Shown here: in pieces, positions 10,019 to 18,729 of the stretch
Numbering within the stretch: the stretch's first letter is position 1
How the letters are laid out: every line of letters starts with the position of its first letter
NCBI GenBank assembly: GCA_002733665.1
Contig: NVWM01000004.1
Span: 59,257 to 123,256 of the forward strand
Source of the DNA: Lutibacter sp.
GTDB lineage: Bacteria > Bacteroidota > Bacteroidia > Flavobacteriales > Flavobacteriaceae
DNA length: 64,000 nt
Direction: 5' to 3'
Notes under the pieces: generated by a model
Database searches by the model: none
The model's input: only the letters and a program-made list of their open reading frames with translations
What the model was told of the DNA's origin: nothing
Made by a program: the position numbers and the translations under genes

Positions 10019-10450
10019 ATGAAAATACAAATCATAAATAAATCAAAACACGAAATTCCTAGTTATGAAACCCAAGGTTCTGCAGGAATGGATCTCCGTG
10101 CAAATATTGATGAATCTATCACTTTAAAACCACTTGAAAGAACGATTGTGAAAACTGGTTTATTTATCGCGTTACCAATAGGAACAGAGGCTCAAGTACG
10201 ACCAAGAAGTGGTCTTGCGGCTAAAAAAGGGATTACTGTCTTAAATGCTCCTGGAACTGTTGATGCAGATTATCGTGGTGAAATTGGCGTGATATTAGTC
10301 AATATCTCAAATGAAAACTTTGTAATAAATGATGGTGAACGCATTGCTCAACTAGTGATAGCAAAACACGAACGTGCAGAATGGGAAGAAGTTACTGTTC
10401 TTTCTGAAACTGAACGAGGATCTGGAGGTTTTGGAAGTACAGGAGTATAA
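10019..10450 (+). CDS. dut: Deoxyuridine 5'-triphosphate nucleotidohydrolase (dUTPase)
   Basis: The 143-residue trimeric dUTPase carries all five motifs: [41 protein letters not shown] and the C-terminal [10 protein letters not shown] lid. It hydrolyses dUTP to dUMP and pyrophosphate, which keeps uracil out of DNA and supplies dTMP synthesis. It is convergent with recA and separated from it by a strong bidirectional terminator. Confidence 0.97.
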   Translation: MKIQIINKSKHEIPSYETQGSAGMDLRANIDESITLKPLERTIVKTGLFIALPIGTEAQVRPRSGLAAKKGITVLNAPGTVDADYRGEIGVILVNISNENFVINDGERIAQLVIAKHERAEWEEVTVLSETERGSGGFGSTGV

Positions 10451-10471
10451 TTTTAGTATTCATATAAAACA

Positions 10472-10500
10472 AAAAAATCCCGAATATTTCGGGATTTTTT
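10472..10500. terminator. Bidirectional terminator between dut and recA
   Basis: A 12-bp stem (AAAAAATCCCGA/TCGGGATTTTTT) with A and T runs on either side serves both convergent genes. Confidence 0.9.
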
Positions 10501-10518
10501 AACTTTATAATGCTTGTA

Positions 10519-11523
10519 TTATTCTTCTTTTAACGAAGCAAAAATCTTTGTTTCTAGTTCTTCCATCAATTCAGGATTATCTCCAATCAAACCTTTTACC
10601 GCATCTCTTCCTTGACCTAATTTTGTATCTCCATAACTAAACCAAGAACCACTTTTCTTAATCATACCATGTTCTACAGCAAGATCTAAAATTTCACCAA
10701 CTTTAGAAATTCCTTTTCCGTACATAATATCAAATTCTGCAATTTGGAATGGCGGTGCAACTTTGTTTTTCACAACCTTTACTTTCGTTAGGTTTCCTAA
10801 AACTTTGTCGCCATCTTTTATTTGTGTTCTTCTTCTAATATCCAAACGAACAGATGCATAAAATTTCAATGCATTTCCTCCTGTTGTAACTTCAGGATTA
10901 CCAAACATTACACCAATTTTTTCACGTAACTGATTTATAAATATTACAGTACAATTTGTCTTGCTAATTGTTCCTGTTAGTTTACGTAGTGCTTGTGACA
11001 TCAATCGTGCATGTAATCCCATTTTAGAATCACCCATTTCTCCTTCAATCTCGCTTTTTGGTGTCAGTGCTGCAACTGAATCTATCACAATAATATCAAT
11101 TGCTCCTGAACGAATTAAGTTTTCAGTAATTTCGAGTGCTTGCTCTCCATAATCTGGTTGAGAAATGATAAGGTTATCAATATCTATACCTAAATTTTCT
11201 GCGTAAAAACGATCAAAAGCGTGTTCTGCATCAATAAAAGCGGCAATTCCTCCTAATTTTTGTGCTTCTGCAATTGCATGTAATGCTAAGGTTGTTTTTC
11301 CTGAAGATTCTGGTCCATATATTTCAATAATTCTTCCTCTTGGATATCCTCCAACGCCTAATGCTAAATCTAATCCTAATGATCCTGAAGAAATTGCATC
11401 AACATCTTGGTGCGCAACATCTCCTAATTTCATTACAGAGCCTTTTCCGTAGGTTTTATCAAGTTTATCTAAGGTAAGTTGTAATGCTTTTAATTTTGCT
11501 TCTTTTTCTTTATCTGATGCCAT
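10519..11523 (-). CDS. recA: Recombinase RecA
   Basis: The 334-residue product contains the Walker A motif GPESSGKTT, Walker [11 protein letters not shown], the loop-1 region [21 protein letters not shown] and the L2-adjacent block [21 protein letters not shown]. It forms the filament for homologous recombination and co-protease activity in the SOS response. No intein or insertion is present. The C-terminal tail is acidic ([15 protein letters not shown]), as expected. No SOS box is recognised upstream, which is usual for Bacteroidota. Confidence 0.98.
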   Translation of the reverse strand: MASDKEKEAKLKALQLTLDKLDKTYGKGSVMKLGDVAHQDVDAISSGSLGLDLALGVGGYPRGRIIEIYGPESSGKTTLALHAIAEAQKLGGIAAFIDAEHAFDRFYAENLGIDIDNLIISQPDYGEQALEITENLIRSGAIDIIVIDSVAALTPKSEIEGEMGDSKMGLHARLMSQALRKLTGTISKTNCTVIFINQLREKIGVMFGNPEVTTGGNALKFYASVRLDIRRRTQIKDGDKVLGNLTKVKVVKNKVAPPFQIAEFDIMYGKGISKVGEILDLAVEHGMIKKSGSWFSYGDTKLGQGRDAVKGLIGDNPELMEELETKIFASLKEE

Positions 11524-11627
11524 CTTCTTGTATATAAAAATTAGTAATAAGTAAGAACGCTAAATTACAAAAAAGAAAGTGAGAATTTGAGTGTGTGAAT
11601 AAATAATATTTTGACTTTTTATCAAGA

Positions 11628-12068
11628 TTAAATTTTCATTTTTATGTGCGGTATTCCATCTTCAAGATACTCTTTTCCTACTTGTTTAAAATTATGTGAT
11701 TCATAAAAACGTTTTAAGTGTTTTTGTGCACTTAATGTAATTTTAGAAGTATTATAGTGTGTGTTTATTGCTTTTATACTTTCTTTAATAAGTATATGTC
11801 CTAGTTTTTTATCTCTATAATTTTCTTGAACGACAACTCTACCAATACTCGCTTCTTCAAAATAATCTCCTTTGTCAAACATGCGTGTATAGGCAACTAT
11901 ATTATCTGCATCAGAAATAAATAAATGCAATGCTTTTTGATCTTTTGCATCTACATCTTGATAGACACAATCTTGTTCAACCACAAACACTTCTGCACGC
12001 AATCTTAAGATGTCGTACAATTCATTAATTGATAATTCTTTAAATGTTTTTATAAAAGTTTTCATCAT
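11628..12068 (-). CDS. ElaA-like GNAT acetyltransferase
   Basis: The 146-residue product matches the ElaA subfamily of GNAT enzymes: LYDILRLRAEVFVVEQDCVYQDVD at the N-terminus, then IGRVVVQENYRDKKLGHILI (acetyl-CoA-binding turn) and ITLSAQKHLKRFYESHNF at the C-terminus. The substrate is not established for the family. Two adjacent ATG codons (12068 and 12065) are both possible starts. It lies between recA and the CDF gene on the same strand, but gaps of 60-100 bases make a shared operon uncertain. Confidence 0.83.
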   Translation of the reverse strand: MMKTFIKTFKELSINELYDILRLRAEVFVVEQDCVYQDVDAKDQKALHLFISDADNIVAYTRMFDKGDYFEEASIGRVVVQENYRDKKLGHILIKESIKAINTHYNTSKITLSAQKHLKRFYESHNFKQVGKEYLEDGIPHIKMKI

Positions 12069-12133
12069 AAAAAAATAATTGCCTCAATGCAAAAGTTTAA
12101 AAATTAATTTTTTTTTAGGCTGTCTCCCTTAGA

Positions 12134-13060
12134 CTAATCTTGTACTATAATATCCTTTTCATCACACTTTTGAAATTCTGGTTGGATATTTATGTGATTT
12201 ATTTGATAGTCATAATATAACATCTCTTCTATTTTATTTAAAACAATATCAAATTCTGATAATTTAATATCCTTTTCAAAATCTACATGTGCTTCGAGAT
12301 GTACTTCATTTTCGTTTAATTGCCAAATATGTATATGGTGTATACTGATAACTCCTTCAATATTATTCACCTTTTCTACTATTTCTATCACAGGTATATC
12401 TATTGGTGTAAATAGCATTAAAACACGTGTAGATTCTATTAATAGTTTATAGCCTACAAAAATTAAATATACAGCAATAGCAAATGTCAATACGCTATCT
12501 ATCCAAAAAATCTGATAGAATTTCATTAATAATCCGCCAATTAAAACGGCAACGCTCGCCATCATATCTGTCAATAAATGTAAATATGCAGAACGCATAT
12601 TCATATTTTTATCAGCATCTTTTTTTAATAATAATACACTAAGTCCATTTGCGGCAATTCCTAAAATTGATAACCAAATAACTAAACTAGATTCAATTTC
12701 TTGCGGATTTTGAAAACGTTTTATTGCTTCAATAATTAGTAGAACTGCAACTATTATAAGAGTAGATGCATTGATAAAAGCAGCTATAATTTCAGCTCGT
12801 TTATAACCAAAAGTTCTACTTGTTGATGCTTTTCTTTTTGATAATGCATTTGCTAAATAACTTATTATTAATGATAGTACATCACTAAAATTGTGCAGTG
12901 CATCTGATAGTAATGCTAAACTTCCTGAAACAATTCCTCCGATAACTTGAGCAATTGTAATTAAAATATTTAATAAAATGGAAATAAATAAATTACGCCC
13001 TTTTAAATCTCCATGGTGATGATGTGAATGATTATGAGAATGTGAATGATTGTCGGCCAT
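12134..13060 (-). CDS. Cation diffusion facilitator (Zn2+/Co2+/Cd2+ exporter, CzcD type)
   Basis: The 308-residue product starts with a histidine-rich metal-binding tail (HSHSHNHSHHHHGD). Six membrane segments follow with paired metal-site residues: LLSDALHNFSDVLSL in TM2 and HLLTDMMASVAVLIGG in TM5, the HxxxD pattern of zinc exporters. The cytoplasmic C-terminal domain (ISIHHIHIWQLNENEVHLEAHV) dimerises and senses metal. It exports zinc-like cations in exchange for protons. A perfect -7 box lies upstream at 13107-13114, with a family F repeat arm overlapping the expected -33 region. Confidence 0.92.
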   Translation of the reverse strand: MADNHSHSHNHSHHHHGDLKGRNLFISILLNILITIAQVIGGIVSGSLALLSDALHNFSDVLSLIISYLANALSKRKASTSRTFGYKRAEIIAAFINASTLIIVAVLLIIEAIKRFQNPQEIESSLVIWLSILGIAANGLSVLLLKKDADKNMNMRSAYLHLLTDMMASVAVLIGGLLMKFYQIFWIDSVLTFAIAVYLIFVGYKLLIESTRVLMLFTPIDIPVIEIVEKVNNIEGVISIHHIHIWQLNENEVHLEAHVDFEKDIKLSEFDIVLNKIEEMLYYDYQINHINIQPEFQKCDEKDIIVQD

Positions 13061-13106
13061 AAAAAATAAATCTTATTAATAAGACTTATAAAAGTTTGAA
13101 AAGATG

Positions 13107-13114
13107 CAAAATTA
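13107..13114 (-). promoter_or_regulatory. -7 promoter box of the CDF exporter
   Basis: The minus strand reads TAATTTTG, a perfect TAnnTTTG match, 46 bases before the ATG. The matching -33 position falls in the repeat arm at 13121-13147. Confidence 0.55.
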
Positions 13115-13120
13115 ATAATA

Positions 13121-13147
13121 AGGTCTCGACTCCGCTCGACCAGACAT
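13121..13147. repeat. Family F repeat arm, solitary
   Basis: It contains GGTCTCGACTCCGCTCGACC followed by AGACATT. This matches the 28-base inverted repeats around the GIY-YIG gene with a single change (CCAGACATT for CCTGACATT). It directly abuts the rpiB stop codon (13148-13150). Confidence 0.9.
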
Positions 13148-13579
13148 TTACTTTAAAGGAATTTTATCAATTCTATTTTGATGTCTTCCTCCTTCAAATT
13201 CTGTTTCTAAAAACGTTTTTACCATTGCTAATGCTTGTGGAATTGAAGTAAATCTTGCAGGAATACATAAAATATTTGCATTGTTATGTTGTTTTATTAA
13301 ACTTACAATTTCTTTATTCCAACAGAGTCCTGCGCGTACATTTTGATACTTATTTGCAGTCATTGCTACGCCATTTGCGCTTCCACAAAGTAAAATTCCT
13401 AAATCTACTTTTTCATCATTTACTGCACTCGCTACTGGATGCACAAAATCTGGATAATCGACACTATCTAAAGAATCTGTTCCATGATTGATAACTTTTA
13501 TATCTTGCGACTCTAAATATTTGATGATTTCAAATTTATAATCAGGTGCTGCATGATCATTTCCTATTGCGATAGTCAT
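13148..13579 (-). CDS. rpiB: Ribose 5-phosphate isomerase B
   Basis: The 143-residue LacAB/RpiB family protein shows IGNDHAAPDYKFEIIKYL at the N-terminus, VDYPDFVHPVASAV, and the catalytic-loop block DLGILLCGSANGVAMTANKY, whose Cys is the RpiB general base. It interconverts ribose 5-phosphate and ribulose 5-phosphate in the cytoplasm. Its stop touches a family F repeat arm. Upstream is the long noncoding region with DnaA-like motifs. Confidence 0.95.
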   Translation of the reverse strand: MTIAIGNDHAAPDYKFEIIKYLESQDIKVINHGTDSLDSVDYPDFVHPVASAVNDEKVDLGILLCGSANGVAMTANKYQNVRAGLCWNKEIVSLIKQHNNANILCIPARFTSIPQALAMVKTFLETEFEGGRHQNRIDKIPLK

Positions 13580-14093
13580 AATATTAATTGTTTAATTATA
13601 GTGTAAAAATACAAAATCGAGGTTATTAACAACTCAAATTTTAATTGTTAATACAGTTTTTATAAACAACTGAGTAGTACGATATTTAACATAAGTAGCA
13701 ATTGTTAGTAAAAAAAGACTTAAAAACGATAACTAAATTTTGTAGTTAAATTAATTTTTACAATACAGCAACTTATATTTTAAAACCTAATTTTGTTGTG
13801 AGTTTTTCATCACTACTTATTAACTATAAAAAGGATGGTTATAAACATTTATAAGCAAAATATTTATTAGAGAAATCTGTTAGTAGCGTTATTAACAATT
13901 GGTTTATAAAGTAGTTTTTTTAACTGATACTAAATAGATTGTAATTTTATAAAATGTTTATTGTTTTTAATAAGTGAATTATCAAAATTAAAAATCAACT
14001 ACTTGTTGTACTTGTTAACACACTATTATAACCATCATTTCTTTTTTTAAATTTTAAAATAAAACTTATATATATATATAGTTGTTGATAACC
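13580..14093. other. AT-rich noncoding region with DnaA-box-like cluster, candidate oriC
   Basis: About 510 bases with no credible ORF. TTATTAACA occurs exactly at 13623-13631 and 13889-13897. Close relatives lie at 13646-13654 (minus, GTATTAACA), 13703-13711 (minus, TTACTAACA), 13817-13825 (TTATTAACT), 14012-14020 (TTGTTAACA) and 14083-14091 (minus, TTATCAACA, one mismatch from the DnaA box TTATCCACA). A (TA)n tract lies at about 14069-14080. Genes on the left mostly run leftward and rnr/tatA on the right run rightward. Identification as an origin is inference, helped by the nearby parS-type sites. Confidence 0.45.
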
Positions 14094-14258
14094 TTAATTT
14101 AAAACTCTAAGTAAATTTTTAGGAGTAGAAGGCTTTACTGAAATTACTTCTGTTTTGGTATCAGAAGAAAAAGCAGTGTTTATACTCCTAACAGAAAAGT
14201 AAACTCCTATTAAAAATATAAGAATAAAAAATATGCAAATTTTATAAAATCGCTTCAT
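14094..14258 (-). CDS. Small membrane protein, 54 residues, unknown function
   Basis: An ATG-started ORF encodes a basic start (MKRFYK), one hydrophobic segment (ICIFFILIFLIGVYF, residues 7-21) and a polar Ser/Thr/Lys-rich tail of about 33 residues. This architecture is that of a single-pass inner-membrane microprotein with its tail in the periplasm. It lies 76 bases downstream of the lipid-kinase stop on the same strand and may be its distal operon member. I recognise no family. Its reality is suggested only by composition and position. Confidence 0.45.
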   Translation of the reverse strand: MKRFYKICIFFILIFLIGVYFSVRSINTAFSSDTKTEVISVKPSTPKNLLRVLN

Positions 14259-14334
14259 TTCAATGTGTTATCTATTATATAGACGAAGCAACTATTAAAT
14301 CGTTACACTTTTTTTAACATTTCTTTAACAAATT

Positions 14335-15249
14335 TTAAGGTATAACAAATTGAATTGCTTTTGGTATTAATTGAATTTTAAAATTGCTTGATTTAATTAA
14401 TTCACCGTCTGCTTGAATATATGGAGTGTTATTGTCAGTAATTTTTACAGTAATCTTATTGGTTTTATAAGTAGTTACTTTTTTATGATTTATAATTTCA
14501 CCATTATATAATTTTATAATATTTACTAATAATGTAAGTATATTTATATGTTCTACTATTGTTATATCTAATAAACCATCTGTAGAATTTGGTTTTTTAG
14601 TCAATTGCATTCCACCTCCAGAATAATTACACAATCCTATTAAAACCATTAAAGACTTTGTATTAATTTCTGTTTGATTTAGCATGATATTTAAATCAAT
14701 TGGTTTGTAAGTAAAAAAACCAACAAAAGCACCGATTAAATAAGATATAGATCCTAATTTTTTATATTTATTGATATATTTTACAACATGTCCGTCAAAT
14801 CCTATTCCTGCTAAATTGTTAAAATAGATAGTTGATTTATCATTTTCTAAATTGATTTTACCAATATCTTGAAGTATGGTTTTCTCTTGTTTAAGTATTT
14901 TAATATTTTGAATTAAATTTTTAGTAATTCCATATGTATTCACCCAATCATTTCCAGTTCCTGTAGGAAAAACAGCAACTTTAATTTCGTTAGAATTAAC
15001 AAGTGTTTGACTCATTATTCCATTAACAATTCCATGTAAAGTGCCATCTCCTCCAACACTTATTATTTTTCTATATCCATTAGAAATAGCCTTTTTAACC
15101 AATTCAAATTCATGTTTTTGGTATGTAGTAAATTCATGATAAAAGAGTATTTGATTAGATTCTAATGATGCTAATAATTTTGGAATAAGTTTCTTATACT
15201 TTCTATTTCCAGAAGTAGGATTAATGATAACAAACCAATGATTATTCAT
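14335..15249 (-). CDS. Diacylglycerol/sphingosine kinase family lipid kinase
   Basis: The 304-residue product has the DAGK catalytic signature: the N-terminal INPTSGNRKYKKL nucleotide-binding loop, VGGDGTLHGIVNGIM, and PTGTGNDWVNTYG. The C-terminal beta-sandwich contains IQADGEL. The family phosphorylates diacylglycerol or related lipids with ATP at the membrane (YegS/DgkB type). It is transcribed leftward from its own promoter toward the candidate origin region. Confidence 0.9.
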   Translation of the reverse strand: MNNHWFVIINPTSGNRKYKKLIPKLLASLESNQILFYHEFTTYQKHEFELVKKAISNGYRKIISVGGDGTLHGIVNGIMSQTLVNSNEIKVAVFPTGTGNDWVNTYGITKNLIQNIKILKQEKTILQDIGKINLENDKSTIYFNNLAGIGFDGHVVKYINKYKKLGSISYLIGAFVGFFTYKPIDLNIMLNQTEINTKSLMVLIGLCNYSGGGMQLTKKPNSTDGLLDITIVEHINILTLLVNIIKLYNGEIINHKKVTTYKTNKITVKITDNNTPYIQADGELIKSSNFKIQLIPKAIQFVIP

Positions 15250-15273
15250 AGACAGAAATGGAGTTTATACTTT

Positions 15274-15281
15274 CAAAATTA
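15274..15281 (-). promoter_or_regulatory. -7 promoter box of the lipid kinase
   Basis: The minus strand reads TAATTTTG, a perfect TAnnTTTG match, 25 bases before the ATG at 15249. Confidence 0.5.
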
Positions 15282-15364
15282 CGAATACTTTTATATAACA
15301 ATTTCATAACATCTCACTAAAATAATAAACAGTACCTTTAACCACTTAAAAATCAGACTAATTT

Positions 15365-17569
15365 ATGTCAAAAAAGAAAAAGAAAATTTACAAAAAAAAG
15401 CATAATATAATAAAACACTTAACAGAAAAAGTTTTAAAAATATTTAATCAAAATTCATCTCAAACACTTAATTATAAACAAGTTGCATCAAAATTAAAAA
15501 TTGAAGATGCGAACGGAAAACAACAAATAATTCAGAAAATAGAAGAATTAAAACAACAAGGAAAAATAGAACAAGTAGATAGAGGAAACTTCAAAATACT
15601 TCAAAACGAACATTATTATACAGGAAGATTAGATGTTACATCTCGTGGAAATGGATATGTAATTGTAGAAGAATTAGAACATGACGTTTACATTCCGTCA
15701 AGAAATATGAATCATGGTTTACACAATGATATTGTAAAAGTATACATATATAATCGTAAACGTAGTGATAAACAAGAAGGTGATATTGTAGAAATAATAG
15801 AACGTAAAAAGACAGAATATGTTGGTGTACTTCAGATGAATAAAAACTTCGGTTTTGTTATTCCTGATGATAGAAAAATGTATGCAGATTTCTTTGTATC
15901 AGAAAAGAAAATGAATGGTGCAGAAGATGGAGATAAAGTCTTAGTTCAATTAATGGATTGGCCAGACAATTCTAAAAATCCGTTTGGAAAAATTAAAACT
16001 GTACTTGGAAAACCAGGAGATCATAATACTGAAATTCATTCAATTTTATTAGAGTATGATTTACCTTATGAATTTCCTCCAGAAGTAGAACAAGACGCAT
16101 CAAATTTACCCATAGAAATTACAAAAGAAGAAGTTGCAAAGCGTAGAGATATGCGAGATACAACTACATTTACTATTGATCCTAAAGATGCGAAGGATTT
16201 TGATGATGCATTATCATTTAAAAAATTAGAAAATGGGAATTATGAAATAGGAATCCACATTGCAGATGTTTCTCATTATTTACAAGAAGATACGATTCTT
16301 GATGACGAAGCCTATGCACGAGCAACCTCTGTTTATTTAGTAGATAGAGTTGTACCGATGCTTCCAGAAATATTATCAAATAATGTATGTTCGTTACGAC
16401 CTAATGAAGAAAAATTAACATTTTCTGCTGTATTTGAAGTCAATGATAAAGCACAAATAGTAGACCAATGGTTTGGAAGAACTGTTACTTATTCTGATGC
16501 AAGATTTGCGTATGAAGAAGCACAACATTTAATTGAAAATAGAGATTCTGATACGATTCCAAGTGAATTATCACTTACAGGAGAAGCGTATAAAGTTGCA
16601 CCAGAAATTGTTGAAGCAACGTTGAAATTAGATGATTTAGCAAAGATACTTCGTAAAAAACGTTTACAACAAGGCGCAATTACTTTTGATAGAGTTGAAG
16701 TTCGTTTTAATCTTGATGAGAATTCGGTTCCAACAGGAGTTTATTTTAAAGAATCAAAAGATGCTAATAAATTGATTGAAGAATTTATGTTATTAGCGAA
16801 TAGAAAAGTAGCAGAATTCATCGGTTTTAAAGGAGGAAAACCAACAAATCAAACATTTATTTATCGTGTTCATGATGAGCCAAATATTGATAAACTTGTT
16901 GCTTTACAAGGTATTATAAGTAAATTTGGTTATAAAATAAACACAAATAGTAAGGAAGAAATATCACAATCGTTAAATAAATTATTGACAGATGTTCATG
17001 GTAAAGGAGAATCAAACATGATTGAAACTTTAGCTATTAGAACAATGAGTAAGGCAGTTTATACGACACAAAACATCGGTCATTACGGACTAGCATTTGA
17101 TTATTACAGCCATTTTACATCACCTATTAGACGTTATCCTGATGTAATGACACATAGATTACTTCAGCATTATTTAGATGGCGGAAAATCACCTAAATCA
17201 CATATTTATGAAGAAAAGTGTGATCATTCATCAGAAAGAGAATATTTAGCATCTAAAGCAGAACGAGATTCTATCAAGTATATGCAAGTGAAGTATATGC
17301 AAGATCATAAAGATGAAGAATTTAGAGGCGTAATTTCTGGAGTTACAGAATGGGGAATTTATGTTGAGATTATCGAAAATAAATGTGAAGGAATGGTGAG
17401 AATTAGAGATATAAAAGATGATTACTATATTTTTGATGAAAGTCAAGCAGCAATCGTTGGTCAATCAACTAAAAATGTGATTCAACTTGGTGATGAAGTA
17501 ACTGTAAAAGTGAAACATACAGATTTAGAACGTAAACATTTAGATTTTACTTTAATTTCAGATAAATAA
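15365..17569 (+). CDS. rnr: Ribonuclease R
   Basis: The 734-residue product has the RNase R order: a basic N-terminus, a winged-helix segment (about 15-75), cold-shock/OB domains (about 80-235), the RNB catalytic domain beginning near residue 255 with TIDPKDAKDFDDALSF (catalytic Asp residues from D272), and a C-terminal S1 domain (about 650-730, GVISGVTEWGIYVEI). It is a 3'-5' exoribonuclease that degrades structured RNA processively in the cytoplasm. The many short palindromic hairpins in this genome would be natural substrates, but that is speculation. Confidence 0.97.
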   Translation: MSKKKKKIYKKKHNIIKHLTEKVLKIFNQNSSQTLNYKQVASKLKIEDANGKQQIIQKIEELKQQGKIEQVDRGNFKILQNEHYYTGRLDVTSRGNGYVIVEELEHDVYIPSRNMNHGLHNDIVKVYIYNRKRSDKQEGDIVEIIERKKTEYVGVLQMNKNFGFVIPDDRKMYADFFVSEKKMNGAEDGDKVLVQLMDWPDNSKNPFGKIKTVLGKPGDHNTEIHSILLEYDLPYEFPPEVEQDASNLPIEITKEEVAKRRDMRDTTTFTIDPKDAKDFDDALSFKKLENGNYEIGIHIADVSHYLQEDTILDDEAYARATSVYLVDRVVPMLPEILSNNVCSLRPNEEKLTFSAVFEVNDKAQIVDQWFGRTVTYSDARFAYEEAQHLIENRDSDTIPSELSLTGEAYKVAPEIVEATLKLDDLAKILRKKRLQQGAITFDRVEVRFNLDENSVPTGVYFKESKDANKLIEEFMLLANRKVAEFIGFKGGKPTNQTFIYRVHDEPNIDKLVALQGIISKFGYKINTNSKEEISQSLNKLLTDVHGKGESNMIETLAIRTMSKAVYTTQNIGHYGLAFDYYSHFTSPIRRYPDVMTHRLLQHYLDGGKSPKSHIYEEKCDHSSEREYLASKAERDSIKYMQVKYMQDHKDEEFRGVISGVTEWGIYVEIIENKCEGMVRIRDIKDDYYIFDESQAAIVGQSTKNVIQLGDEVTVKVKHTDLERKHLDFTLISDK

Positions 17570-17580
17570 TCTATAAAATT

Positions 17581-17699
17581 CGTTAGTTCGAGTGGTTTTC
17601 GACAATAGGAGAAAATAGTATCGAGAACATTTATAATACTTAAAACTTCTCGATACATTTTGTTTCTACTATCGTAACAACAAAACACTGGAAGTGACG
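17581..17699. repeat. Family G long degenerate palindromic repeat
   Basis: Left arm 17581-17628 (begins CGTTAGTTCGAGTGG, ends TATCGAGAAC) and right arm 17647-17699 (begins TTCTCGATACA, ends GGAAGTGACG) form an imperfect inverted repeat around TATCGAGAA/TTCTCGATA. It fills the gap between rnr and the GIN-domain gene, starting 11 bases after the rnr stop. Confidence 0.6.
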
Positions 17700-17733
17700 T
17701 TTTAGAAGTTTAAAACAACACAAAATATATATA

Positions 17734-18411
17734 ATGAATAAAATAATAGTAGCAATCGCATTACTTGTATCCACTATCAGTTTTTCACAAGAAAAAATCG
17801 AAAGAGAATTAGGAAGTTTTGATGAAATTAAAGTTTTTAATGGACTAAATATAACCCTTTCAAAGTCTTCAAAAGCAAGTGTTAAAATAACAGGAAAAAA
17901 AGCAGATGAGGTTATATTAAAAAATGTAAATGGAAGATTAAAATTATCAATGCGTTTTCCAGAAACATTTAGTTCAAAAGATGCAGAAGTAACGATTTAT
18001 TATTCTGATGATATTTCAGTTATTGATGTAAACGAAGGATCTTATGTTAGTTCAGAAAACACTATAAATCAAAAACATATAGAGTTAAAAGTACAGGAAG
18101 GTGCTATTATTGATTTAGAGTTGGATGTAGAATATTTGGACTCAAAATCTGTTACAGGAGGAACAATTATTGTTTCTGGAAAAGCAGGTTATCAAACTGT
18201 AGAAGTTACTACTGGTGGAAACTATAAAGCATATGATTTACAATCAAATCATTCAACTATTGTAGCATCATCAGGAGCCTTAGCAAGAGTAACAGTTTCA
18301 GACTTTTTAGATGCTAAAGTAAGATTTGGAGGAACAGTATATTACAAAGGAAATCCGAAAGAAGTAAAGTCTAAAAAAATAATTGGAGGCACAATTAAAT
18401 CTAAAGATTAA
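17734..18411 (+). CDS. Exported GIN-domain (DUF2807) auto-transporter adhesin-like protein
   Basis: The 225-residue product has a signal peptide ([19 protein letters not shown]). A right-handed beta-helix-like head domain follows, in which short valine/serine-rich strands repeat ([20 protein letters not shown], then [28 protein letters not shown]). This is the typical putative auto-transporter adhesin head GIN domain of Bacteroidota, which is exported to the envelope; its function is not established. It precedes tatA by 35 bases but tatA has its own promoter. Confidence 0.85.
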   Translation: MNKIIVAIALLVSTISFSQEKIERELGSFDEIKVFNGLNITLSKSSKASVKITGKKADEVILKNVNGRLKLSMRFPETFSSKDAEVTIYYSDDISVIDVNEGSYVSSENTINQKHIELKVQEGAIIDLELDVEYLDSKSVTGGTIIVSGKAGYQTVEVTTGGNYKAYDLQSNHSTIVASSGALARVTVSDFLDAKVRFGGTVYYKGNPKEVKSKKIIGGTIKSKD

Positions 18412-18419
18412 TTATTTCC

Positions 18420-18427
18420 TATCTTTG
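18420..18427 (+). promoter_or_regulatory. -7 promoter box of tatA
   Basis: TATCTTTG is a perfect TAnnTTTG match, 19 bases before the ATG at 18447. Confidence 0.6.
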
Positions 18428-18446
18428 TACTTTAAACACATTTAAG

Positions 18447-18629
18447 ATGATAGCACAAAATATATTTTTAGGAATGGTTGGACCATGGCAAATTGCAATT
18501 ATTGTAGTTTTGGTATTATTGCTTTTTGGAGGTAAGAAAATCCCAGAATTAATGAGAGGTTTAGGAAGTGGAATAAAAGAGTTTAAAGACGCTTCTAAAG
18601 AAGAAGAAAAAGAAGAAGAGAAAAAGTAA
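18447..18629 (+). CDS. tatA: Sec-independent (twin-arginine) translocase subunit TatA
   Basis: The 60-residue protein has one N-terminal membrane helix (about residues 10-26), the family signature [29 protein letters not shown] with its FGGKK hinge, then an amphipathic helix and a lysine/glutamate tail. It forms the pore that moves folded Tat substrates across the inner membrane. TatC is not in this window. A solitary GTCATT-type repeat arm starts five bases after the stop. Confidence 0.95.
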   Translation: MIAQNIFLGMVGPWQIAIIVVLVLLLFGGKKIPELMRGLGSGIKEFKDASKEEEKEEEKK

Positions 18630-18634
18630 ATAGT

Positions 18635-18660
18635 GTCATTGCGAAGAATGAAGCAATCTC
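18635..18660. repeat. Family E repeat arm, solitary
   Basis: It begins GTCATTGCGAAGAATGAAGC and ends AATCTC. It shares the GTCATT start of the other families and lies five bases after the tatA stop. No matching right arm is present. Confidence 0.7.
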
Positions 18661-18675
18661 ACAATAGATAAACAT

Positions 18676-18707
18676 AAAAAATCCTGCTAATTTTAGCAGG
18701 ATTTTTT
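18676..18707. terminator. Bidirectional terminator between tatA and the SPFH gene
   Basis: A 15-bp perfect stem (AAAAAATCCTGCTAA with its complement) with a two-base loop, A- and T-rich on opposite sides, serves both convergent genes. Confidence 0.9.
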
Positions 18708-18729
18708 ATGCTTATAAAAGTACTATTTA

